Below are positions 56,505 through 64,000 of a DNA stretch of 64,000 bases, one piece after another. Below the pieces are notes generated by a model. That model was not told the DNA's origin. It worked only from the letters and a program-made list of their open reading frames with translations, and did no database searches. A program made the translations under genes and the position numbers. Position 1 is the stretch's first letter. Each line of letters starts with the position of its first letter. Origin of the DNA: an uncultured Brachyspira sp. (GTDB lineage: Bacteria; Spirochaetota; Brachyspiria; Brachyspirales; Brachyspiraceae); the NCBI RefSeq assembly GCF_910588665.1, contig NZ_CAJUPR010000004.1, positions 78,693 to 142,692 of the forward strand, read 5' to 3'.

Positions 56505-57923
56505 TTAAAATTTAAAATCTCTTGTTCCTTTGTCTATGCATTTCAAAGCATAAGCCAATTTTGTTTTTACTTTTTCGTTCGGCACTTTTTCTATTTCATT
56601 TATAATAACTTTATCTATGGATTTTTTAGTTTCTTCTTTAGCATAGTCATTTTCATATTCTTTTAATGTTATTAATGCATTAGCCTGACAGAAATTTTTT
56701 ATCTGTCCGCTTTTAGCAAAAGCCATAAATCTGTCTCCTGTTCTCCCTTCTCTGTAGCAGGCTGTGCAGAAGCTTGGAAGATAACCTATATCAGCAAGCC
56801 ATTTTACAATATCATCAAGCGAACGGCTATCAGAAATTTCAAACTGTTTTGAATTCTCATCTTCTTCTTCGGCATATCCTCCGACACTTGTTCTTGAACC
56901 TCCGCTTATCTGAGAAACTCCTACCTCCAACACTTCCTCCCTTGATTTTTTACTTTCTCTTGTAGAGACAATTATTCCAGTATATGGAACGGCAATTCTT
57001 AAAACAGCTGCTATTTTCTTAAATAAATTATCATCTATAGCATTAGGAAAACTTTTAACATCAACATCATCGGCAGGTCTTATTCTAGGTATGCTTATAG
57101 TATGAGGTCCGCATCCGAAAGTATCTTCCAAATGCTTGGCATGATAGAGCATAGCAGTAAAATCATATTTGTAATCATAAAGCCCGAATAATACTCCTAT
57201 ACCCGTATCATCAATACCTCCTTCCATAGCCCTATCCATTGCTTCTGTATGATATTCATAATTGCTTTTAGGACCGCTTGGGTGAACTTTTTCATAGGTA
57301 GGCTTATGATAAGTTTCCTGAAATAATAAATAGGTTCCTATGCCTGCTTCCTTTAACTTTTTATAATTTTCAACCGTAGTGGCCGCAATATTAACATTAA
57401 CTCTTCTGATAGCTCCGTTTTTATGTTTAATATCGTATATCGTTTTTATAGAATCAAGCAGATATTCCATACTTGCATAGTCAGGGTCTTCTCCCATTTC
57501 CAATGCAAGTCTTTTATGTCCCATATCCTGCAATGCTATAACTTCAGATCTAATCTCATCTTGAGTAAGTTTTTTTCTTGCTATATGAGAATTTTTAGCA
57601 TGATAAGGACAGTAAATGCAGCCGTTAATACAGTAATTTGATAAATAAAGCGGGGCAAATAATACTATTCTTTTACCGTATATTTCTAATTTTATTTTTT
57701 TAGCCGTTTCAAATATTTTGCTTTCAGTATCTTTATCACCGCAAAGAAGCAAAGCTAATGCTTCTTTAGGTTCAAGACCTTTCATTTCATTTGCTTTTTC
57801 TAGTATATCTTTTATACTATATTTTCCGTTTTGTACCTGAGATATTGTTTTTAGAATTTCCTCATCGTTTATAAATTCATTTGCATTTTTTGATTTTGAA
57901 CTATAATTAAATAAAGCATACAT
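56505..57923 (-). CDS. hydG: [FeFe]-hydrogenase maturase HydG
   Basis: 472 residues. The N-terminal radical SAM motif is Cys98-x3-Cys102-x2-Cys105. The C-terminal auxiliary cluster motif is CTAC-x22-C, exactly the HydG spacing. HydG splits tyrosine to supply CO and cyanide for the H-cluster. AGGAG lies eight bases before the ATG. First of the three maturases, 37 bases after the TM1266-type gene. Confidence 0.95.
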   Translation of the reverse strand: MYALFNYSSKSKNANEFINDEEILKTISQVQNGKYSIKDILEKANEMKGLEPKEALALLLCGDKDTESKIFETAKKIKLEIYGKRIVLFAPLYLSNYCINGCIYCPYHAKNSHIARKKLTQDEIRSEVIALQDMGHKRLALEMGEDPDYASMEYLLDSIKTIYDIKHKNGAIRRVNVNIAATTVENYKKLKEAGIGTYLLFQETYHKPTYEKVHPSGPKSNYEYHTEAMDRAMEGGIDDTGIGVLFGLYDYKYDFTAMLYHAKHLEDTFGCGPHTISIPRIRPADDVDVKSFPNAIDDNLFKKIAAVLRIAVPYTGIIVSTRESKKSREEVLEVGVSQISGGSRTSVGGYAEEEDENSKQFEISDSRSLDDIVKWLADIGYLPSFCTACYREGRTGDRFMAFAKSGQIKNFCQANALITLKEYENDYAKEETKKSIDKVIINEIEKVPNEKVKTKLAYALKCIDKGTRDFKF

Positions 57924-57960
57924 AAATAGAACTCCTGCTGATAATAAAAACCGTTAAAGA

Positions 57961-58215
57961 TTATCGTTTTCTATCTGCATAAAGCGCTTTTGCAAAAACG
58001 CCTTCAAGCATACCGATTTTACCTGTTAAACTGTTAATTTTATCAATAGGAGCATTTAAGACTATACTGATTATATTTATATTTTCTTCTCTGTAAGGAA
58101 TGCCCATTCTTCCTATAATAAAATCGCTGTATTCATGCAAAGCTTTATTTACTTTTGAAGCATTTTCAGTTTTCTCAACTATTATGCTGATAACAGCAAT
58201 TCTATTATTTTCCAT
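57961..58215 (-). CDS. TM1266-family iron-only hydrogenase system regulator
   Basis: 84 residues with a ferredoxin-like/ACT-type fold pattern (RIAVISIIVEK start, then FIIGRMGIPYREENINIISI, and GKIGMLEGV). This matches the small TM1266 proteins found next to hydrogenase maturation genes, whose biochemical role is not settled. It leads the hyd maturase run. No hydrogenase structural gene is in the window. Confidence 0.9.
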   Translation of the reverse strand: MENNRIAVISIIVEKTENASKVNKALHEYSDFIIGRMGIPYREENINIISIVLNAPIDKINSLTGKIGMLEGVFAKALYADRKR

Positions 58216-58339
58216 AAACTAATAAATCAGATAAATATAAATTATAAAAAATTCCTTTATGATAAACATTAAAAGTTATTCATTTAGGTTTTAAATATTA
58301 TAGCCTTTATTTTTTATTTTGTAAATAGTTTTTTAATCA

Positions 58340-60184
58340 TTATTGTTCTATACTGAAAAAACTTACAATATTCTGCAGTTCTTTAGCATTATTATATAAT
58401 GATATGGAAGAAGCTGTGGATTCTTCCACTAAAGCTGCATTTTCCTGAGTAATATTATCCATTTCCGTAACAGCTTTATTAACCTGAGCCACACCTGATT
58501 GCTGTTCTAAAGCAGCAGAACTTATATCTTTAATGATGTTTGCCGTTTCTTCTATCTGTTCTTTAATGCCCATAAATAATTGTTCCTGACTTTCAACTAT
58601 TTCATTAGCTTTGCTTATTTTTTCATATACCTGATTAACTAATTCAGTAATATCTTTAGCCGAATCCTGACTGCTCTGCGCTAAACTTCTTACTTCGCTT
58701 GCAACAACGGCAAAACCTTTTCCCTGTTCTCCTGCACGGGCCGCTTCCACTGCGGCATTAAGAGCTAAAATATTAGTTTGAAAAGCTATGCCTTCTATAA
58801 CTTTTATAATATCTTTAATTTTTGCACTGTCATTATTAACTTCATTCATACTTCTTACCGTTTCAGACACGATAGATGAAGCCGTTTCTATAGATTCTCT
58901 GCAGCTGTTCATCATGTTATTGCCTTTAACCGAATTATTTGCAGCCATAGATATTGCAGAAGCTATTTCTTCCATAGAAGAAGCTGTCTGTTCAAGGTCA
59001 GCCGCCGTGCTCTCAGACTTTTTTGCAAGATCTTTATTTCTGGAAGCAAGTATATTAGCCGCATCTGACATTTTTTCTGCATTACTTAAAGTGCTGTCTA
59101 TTATCTGTATAAGCTTGTATTTCATATTATGGAAGGAATGAGATAAATCGCCGAGTTCGTCTTTTCTATTCATTTTTCTTCCATGTCTGATAAGTTTTCC
59201 TTCCTCTATTTCTTTAGCCTCTTCAACTACAATATTAAGCGGCTTTATTATGCTTCTGGTATATAAAAATACCACTAATGTCATAACGGCAATAGAAAAT
59301 ATACTGATTATCACGCTGGTTGCAATTATTGAATTATTGATTTCATAAATCTCTTTATTGTTCATAACATAAATAACTGTCCAAGGTTGAACGCCCATTT
59401 TTTTATAATATCCGCTGCGTATATTGTTATTATACAAGTATTTTAACTCCCCTTCTGTACTCGCTCCTTGAACTATTTTAATATATTCGCTAATAGCTTC
59501 TTCGCCTATATTGGAAATATCGGAACCCATAACGATGATTCCTTTTTCATTTACCATAACTATTTTAGCGGTTTTTCCAAGTCTTATATCGCTGAAATAT
59601 TTTTTATGAATAACGGGCAATTTAATAACGGATAACAAATATCCTATTAAATTATTATTAAAATCTAAAACTCTTATTCCTAATGAAATTGTAAATTCTT
59701 TTGACTCTTCGGATCTTATAATATTATTGCCGAATACGAACTCTCTGCCTGATCTTAGCTTACTCCAAGTATCCGATCTAAAATCCTGAATATTTCTGCC
59801 TATTAATTTGCTGCTTCTGGCTAAAGATATATTGCCGTTGGTATTAATCACATATATATCTTCAATATATTCATTTCTATCGCAGAATAAATTTATATCT
59901 ATCAAACTATTCTGCCTATATGTTTCGTCATTACCGTTCATCAAATAATTTATAATATTAACACTGCTGGCATAAGCTGTAGAAACCATAAGCTGCGACT
60001 CTAGTATAGAATCAAATAAATCAACATATCCGCCAGTAGTATTGTGAAAACCTCTATATGTAGTATCTGTTAAGCCTTTATTCGAAAAATAGAGTGAAGT
60101 TCCAAGAAGAAATACCAGCATTAATATCAACATTGAACTTATAGTTACAGGCATTTTAAAAGACAAGCTATGTATTTTTTTCAT
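58340..60184 (-). CDS. Methyl-accepting chemotaxis protein
   Basis: 614 residues from ATG 60184, which has AGGAG 11 bases upstream; an upstream in-frame Met (60274) would add an unlikely 30-residue extra membrane segment. Order: first membrane helix (about 10-30), a Cache-type periplasmic sensor (to about 280), second helix, HAMP, then the signalling hairpin with the conserved tip EGIAFQTNILALNAAVEAAR. The ligand is unknown. It signals through CheW, encoded at 40.8 kb, to CheA. Confidence 0.94.
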   Translation of the reverse strand: MKKIHSLSFKMPVTISSMLILMLVFLLGTSLYFSNKGLTDTTYRGFHNTTGGYVDLFDSILESQLMVSTAYASSVNIINYLMNGNDETYRQNSLIDINLFCDRNEYIEDIYVINTNGNISLARSSKLIGRNIQDFRSDTWSKLRSGREFVFGNNIIRSEESKEFTISLGIRVLDFNNNLIGYLLSVIKLPVIHKKYFSDIRLGKTAKIVMVNEKGIIVMGSDISNIGEEAISEYIKIVQGASTEGELKYLYNNNIRSGYYKKMGVQPWTVIYVMNNKEIYEINNSIIATSVIISIFSIAVMTLVVFLYTRSIIKPLNIVVEEAKEIEEGKLIRHGRKMNRKDELGDLSHSFHNMKYKLIQIIDSTLSNAEKMSDAANILASRNKDLAKKSESTAADLEQTASSMEEIASAISMAANNSVKGNNMMNSCRESIETASSIVSETVRSMNEVNNDSAKIKDIIKVIEGIAFQTNILALNAAVEAARAGEQGKGFAVVASEVRSLAQSSQDSAKDITELVNQVYEKISKANEIVESQEQLFMGIKEQIEETANIIKDISSAALEQQSGVAQVNKAVTEMDNITQENAALVEESTASSISLYNNAKELQNIVSFFSIEQ

Positions 60185-60320
60185 AAGATGATTTACTCCT
60201 GAAATTGAAAATAATAAAACGGTAATAAAACCCATAACAAGTTTAATTATAGTAAATAAAAATATATTTGTCAATGAAAATTTAATTTATATAAATATTC
60301 TGTTTCTTCAAATAAATAAT

Positions 60321-60349
60321 TTGACTATTTGTTAATTCTTTTGTAAAAT
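60321..60349 (+). promoter_or_regulatory. Sigma-70 promoter abutting the pbpC start
   Basis: TTGACT (60321-60326), 17-base spacer, TAAAAT (60344-60349), then only eight bases to the ATG at 60358. The transcript should start at or within two bases of the start codon, and no ribosome site exists. Confidence 0.65.
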
Positions 60350-60357
60350 AGCGCTCT

Positions 60358-62889
60358 ATGGAAAAAATTATCAGAAGAACTGCATTAACTATAATATATA
60401 CCGTATTGTTGTTTTTGATAATATTATCGGTTATATTCATACCTAAAGTATATAATTTTTATAAATACTGCAGAGAATATATAAATAAGCCGTTTTCAAA
60501 AGATGAATTAAATATAAAAGAAGAGAGAGCTTTAAAAATATATGATAGAAATTCTGTACTAATATCAACCGTATTTCCGAAGTACGGCGGATTTTTTGAA
60601 GAAGTGGAATATAAAGATTTATCAGCAAATTTAATTAATGCCGTAATAAGTGCGGAAGATAAAAATTTTTTTCATCATAGCGGTATAGATTATAGATCCG
60701 TAATAAGAGCATTTTTATCAAATCTGATAAGAGGCAGAGTTGTGTCGGGAGGAAGTACAATTACTCAGCAGCTCGCTAAAAATATCATACCCCGCAGAAG
60801 AACATATATAAATAAGTTCTATGAAGCCCTTGATGCAATAAGACTTGAAAGAAATCTTTCAAAAGAGGAAATAATTACGGAATATTTAAATAGAATATTT
60901 TTCGGAAATAACTGTTACGGAGCAGGAGCTGCAAGCGATTTGTATTTTCATAAAAGTACAAAAGATTTAAATAATAATGAAGCTGCGGTGCTCGCTTCAA
61001 TAATAAAATCGGGTACAAAATTCAATCCGTATAAATTTGAAGAGAGATTAAATTCAAGAAGAATATATGTATTAAGCAAAATGAAAAATAATAATTTCAT
61101 AACAGATGAAGATTATATTAAATATATAAATGAAAAACCTAAAATCTATGATGATAAAGAAAAATATACATTTAAAACGCCTCATTTTACAATGTATGCA
61201 AGAGAATCACTTGATAAATTAAAATATACTGAAGTAACGGAATTAAGAACCACATTAGATTATAATATGCAAAAAGAGGCCGTTTTGGTTATAAGCAATT
61301 CAAGTCAGTCTCTTCATACTTTCAACGTGCGTAATATATCATGCATAATACTCAATGCTAAAACTGGAGAAGTTCTTTCAATGATAGGCTCAATGGACTA
61401 TTTTGATGCGGAAACTCATGGCGCTGTAAACGGATCTACTGCATTAAGGCAGGCGGGAAGCACATTAAAGCCTTTTATGTATGCATATTTATTTGATAAA
61501 GGAGAATCTCCTGCTTCCGTTATAGCCGATATTAAAACATATATTAATTCGCCGGGCGGAGATTATATACCTGAAAACTTTGATCATAAGTACAGAGGTC
61601 CTGTTACCATAAGAGATGCATTAGCAAATTCGCTTAATATACCCGCAGTTAAATGGCTTGCAAGATACAGTATAAAAGATTTTCAGAATATACTTCTAAA
61701 ATCTGGCTTAAGTTCTATAGATAAAAATCCCGACTATTACGGATATTCTCTTGTGCTTGGAAGTGCTGAGGTAAGATTAATTGATTTAGCATCGGCATAC
61801 AGCATATTTCCAAACTCGGGTATATTTATAAATCATTATTCTATAACTTCATTAAAAAAAGCAAACGGAGAAGTTATAACGCTGCCTAAGAAAACTTCAA
61901 GAAAAGTAATATCGGAAGAAAGCGCATATCTGATAACAAGCATACTTTCCGATAGAAATGCAAGAATGGGATCTTTTAGAAGCTATAAAGGAATAGTGTA
62001 TCCTTTCTCTGTTGCAATAAAAACCGGTACTTCAAAAGGATCAAGAGACGCTTGGGCTGTGGGCTATACAAAAGATTATATAGTGGGGTTATGGCTCGGA
62101 GATTTTGCAGGAAGCGAGATGATTAATATAACAGGGGGAAACGGAGCTGTTCCTATACTTTATGATTTATTTGCTATGCTTAATAAAAGCCATAAAGAAA
62201 CCGAATGGAATAAGCCTGATACTATAATAAAAAAAGAAATATGCCTCATAAGCGGAAAATTAAGAGGGGAGTTCTGCAAAGAAACAAGAATTGAAGAGTT
62301 TTCTCATATAAATATACCAAAAGATGAATGCGATGTTCATAATCTGTATATAAAAATAAATTCCGACGGTTCTGTAACAGCAAAGGTTTTTATTAATATG
62401 CCAAGCGAATATAACGGCTGGATAAAAGAGCAGCAGATTGAACGTCCGAATCATCAATGGACAAAAATAGACAGTATCTATGAATACAATAGAATAAAAA
62501 ATAATATTAATTATCAAAACGGTAATTTTGAAAATACTTTAATATATAATTCAGTTAATGAAGTTGATATAAATAATGAATCATCTGAAATAAAAATCGG
62601 CAATGCGCAAAGACTTTCAATAAAAGAGCCTGCTGACAATTCTGTATACAGTATAGATTCGTCTCTTCCTATAGAATATCAGAATATATTCATATCTTCA
62701 TACATACCGAAAAATATTGTATCTGCAGTATTATTCTGCAATAATGAAGCGATAGCTGATATTAATGAATTAAAAAAAGAATATATAAGATGGAATCTTA
62801 AATACGGAGATTATACTTTTTATATAGAAGCAAAAACCGATGAAGGGGAAACTATAAAGAGCCCCAATATAAAAATACATATACAGTAA
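60358..62889 (+). CDS. pbpC: Bifunctional penicillin-binding protein 1C
   Basis: 843 residues. One N-terminal membrane anchor (about 8-30). The glycosyltransferase-51 domain has catalytic Glu100 (SAEDKNFF) and GGSTITQQLAKN. The transpeptidase domain has Ser368-T-L-Lys371, Ser425-L-Asn427 and Lys555-T-G-T. After about residue 630 comes a C-terminal BiPBP_C-type domain. It polymerises and probably cross-links peptidoglycan in the periplasm. Transcription appears leaderless. Confidence 0.94.
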   Translation: MEKIIRRTALTIIYTVLLFLIILSVIFIPKVYNFYKYCREYINKPFSKDELNIKEERALKIYDRNSVLISTVFPKYGGFFEEVEYKDLSANLINAVISAEDKNFFHHSGIDYRSVIRAFLSNLIRGRVVSGGSTITQQLAKNIIPRRRTYINKFYEALDAIRLERNLSKEEIITEYLNRIFFGNNCYGAGAASDLYFHKSTKDLNNNEAAVLASIIKSGTKFNPYKFEERLNSRRIYVLSKMKNNNFITDEDYIKYINEKPKIYDDKEKYTFKTPHFTMYARESLDKLKYTEVTELRTTLDYNMQKEAVLVISNSSQSLHTFNVRNISCIILNAKTGEVLSMIGSMDYFDAETHGAVNGSTALRQAGSTLKPFMYAYLFDKGESPASVIADIKTYINSPGGDYIPENFDHKYRGPVTIRDALANSLNIPAVKWLARYSIKDFQNILLKSGLSSIDKNPDYYGYSLVLGSAEVRLIDLASAYSIFPNSGIFINHYSITSLKKANGEVITLPKKTSRKVISEESAYLITSILSDRNARMGSFRSYKGIVYPFSVAIKTGTSKGSRDAWAVGYTKDYIVGLWLGDFAGSEMINITGGNGAVPILYDLFAMLNKSHKETEWNKPDTIIKKEICLISGKLRGEFCKETRIEEFSHINIPKDECDVHNLYIKINSDGSVTAKVFINMPSEYNGWIKEQQIERPNHQWTKIDSIYEYNRIKNNINYQNGNFENTLIYNSVNEVDINNESSEIKIGNAQRLSIKEPADNSVYSIDSSLPIEYQNIFISSYIPKNIVSAVLFCNNEAIADINELKKEYIRWNLKYGDYTFYIEAKTDEGETIKSPNIKIHIQ

Positions 62890-62965
62890 TAAAAAACAGT
62901 ATTGATAATTTTTTTAATGCCGATATTATTAGCAATATAATATTTATTTTTGATGGAGTTTATCA

Positions 62966-63679
62966 ATGAATAAAAAAATTACTGCCTTATTGCTAATGCT
63001 TTCTATAACTTTGAGTTTGCAGTCCGCTTATAAAACAAATCAGTATATGCAGGTAGTTGATGTTAAAGGAAAAGTAAAAATATCTTCTCAAAAAGCTATA
63101 GTAAAACCTGCCAGTAACGGAGATTTTATATTTACTAAAGATAATATATCTACAGAAAAAAATTCTTCTCTTACCTCATACTTGGAAAGCAATAATATAT
63201 TTAAAGTTAAAGAAAACTCATCATTAAATATAAATGAATCTTATGATAAAACAGGAAATACAAAATTATATTTAGACAGAGGTAATTTTTTAATTGCAGC
63301 ATTTTCAAATATTAAACCTGACTCTATTATAGTATCAACTTCTAATGCAAGCATAAAAGTATCGGGAGCCGCCGCCGTATCTTATGAAAACGGAAACACG
63401 AAAGTAAAATTTATATACGGAGACGGAGAAGTAAACGGTAAAAAAGTTAATCAATTTATGGAAGCAGACATCGATAATTCTAATAAATTGTTGGTAAAAA
63501 ATATAGAACTGAATTATGATTTAACAAATACAATAAATGAAATATCTTCTATGCCTTATATAGAGACCGTAGTTCCAAATATGATCAATATTAATGATAT
63601 AAAAGATTATGCATATACAAAAAATGATGCTATTGAAAACAGAACAACTTTTATAATAACTAATGAGATAAATAAATAA
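62966..63679 (+). CDS. Exported FecR-domain protein
   Basis: 237 residues with a signal peptide (ends near QSAYK). The middle (about 30-150) fits the FecR domain: VVDVKGKVKISSQ, FTKDNISTEKNSSLTSYLES (threshold and Ser-rich turn), LNINES and LYLDRGNFL. Here it is a stand-alone periplasmic protein, not a sigma regulator with an anchoring helix. The C-terminal 80 residues are unassigned. GGAG lies 11 bases before the ATG. Confidence 0.75.
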   Translation: MNKKITALLLMLSITLSLQSAYKTNQYMQVVDVKGKVKISSQKAIVKPASNGDFIFTKDNISTEKNSSLTSYLESNNIFKVKENSSLNINESYDKTGNTKLYLDRGNFLIAAFSNIKPDSIIVSTSNASIKVSGAAAVSYENGNTKVKFIYGDGEVNGKKVNQFMEADIDNSNKLLVKNIELNYDLTNTINEISSMPYIETVVPNMININDIKDYAYTKNDAIENRTTFIITNEINK

Positions 63680-63691
63680 TAACTTATTATC

Positions 63692-63721
63692 AGCAGCAAT
63701 AAAAGCGGCTGCTATTTTATT
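63692..63721. terminator. Probable terminator between convergent genes
   Basis: AGCAGC (63692-63697) pairs with GCTGCT (63708-63713), followed by ATTTTATT; an overlapping AATAAAA/TTTTATT pairing would extend the structure. It lies between the FecR-domain gene and radA. Confidence 0.5.
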
Positions 63722-63735
63722 CTGTATTTGCAAAA

Positions 63736-64000
63736 TTATATACCTAATTTCTTTACCGCTTCCGATATATGATCTATTCCTATAATTTTTATATTGTCTG
63801 TATTTTTTACTTCTTTCAAAGCTCTTTTAGAAATATATACTTCTTTAAGAGAAAATTTTTTCATTTCTTTTATACGCCTCTCTATAAATCTCACAGGTCT
63901 TACCTCTCCTGAAAGTCCTAACTCACCTATATATGCGCTTGTTCTTTGAATCGATATTCCAGACATACTTGAAGCTATTGCCATTGCTATTGACAAATCG
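63736..64000 (-). CDS. radA: DNA repair protein RadA, C-terminal part
   Basis: Only the last 88 codons are inside the window; the gene continues past the right edge. The visible DLSIAMAIASS and IGELGLSGEVRPVRFIERRIKE are the Lon-like C-terminal domain of RadA/Sms, a RecA-related branch-migration ATPase. The catalytic zinc-finger, Walker and KNRFG parts would be off-window. The frame is open to the last base. Confidence 0.9.
   Translation of the reverse strand, partial: DLSIAMAIASSMSGISIQRTSAYIGELGLSGEVRPVRFIERRIKEMKKFSLKEVYISKRALKEVKNTDNIKIIGIDHISEAVKKLGI

Overview
This 64 kb window is chromosomal DNA from a very AT-rich, diderm, motile anaerobe. It is most likely a Brachyspira-type spirochaete. 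The call rests on low GC with A/T-biased codons, many short lipoproteins with a loose spirochaete-like lipobox, LpxC, an RND pump and predicted outer-membrane barrels (two membranes), CheW and an MCP (chemotaxis), [FeFe]-hydrogenase maturation genes (anaerobe), and scattered ankyrin and BspA-like LRR proteins. The genus is an inference from overall resemblance. I saw no tRNA, rRNA, CRISPR array, insertion sequence or prophage.

Layout. 0.1-6 kb: a lipoprotein, acyP plus a LysM/degenerate-LytM protein, an RsmC-like methyltransferase, a PAP2 phosphatase and a coupled pair of unknown genes. 6-15 kb is envelope-rich: an RND pump, a lipoprotein followed by four tandem predicted outer-membrane proteins, then a convergent pair made of a BspA-like lipoprotein and a barrel-like protein whose signal peptide is encoded by an AAAT tetranucleotide repeat, a likely phase-variation switch. 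15-24 kb: glucan phosphorylase, an OppA-family lipoprotein behind a TPP riboswitch and terminator, an MBOAT/SGNH acetylation pair and a pseudo-receiver protein. 24-32 kb: glyS, a response-regulator-LpxC fusion, a sigma-70 factor, hemW, a TrpR-like regulator, an ankyrin protein and dnaN. 32-41 kb: a frameshifted outer-membrane gene, a TPR protein, map, bactofilin, FkbM methyltransferase, hisA, an ankyrin lipoprotein, and trkA with a 42-codon DUF2905-like gene. 41-52 kb: cheW, formyl-THF cyclo-ligase, a PilZ protein, YkvA, recG, phosphoglucomutase, a young ankyrin repeat gene, a DUF3089 lipoprotein and pyrBC. 52-64 kb: a decayed YqeC-like gene behind trkH, hydE-hydF-hydG with a TM1266-type regulator, an MCP, PBP1C, a FecR-domain protein and the 3' end of radA.

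The main regulatory signals are the TPP riboswitch/terminator in front of the OppA-like gene, a complete pyrBI-style attenuator (promoter, leader peptide whose stop lies inside the terminator stem, terminator) in front of pyrBC, the tetranucleotide repeat, and promoters placed so close to the start codon that the transcripts would be leaderless or nearly so (the rsmC-like gene, pbpC and the repeat-bearing gene). The most unusual protein is the receiver-LpxC fusion, which puts the committed step of lipid A synthesis on the same chain as an NtrC-like phospho-receiver. Gene functions are assigned from motifs read by eye; no database search was possible.
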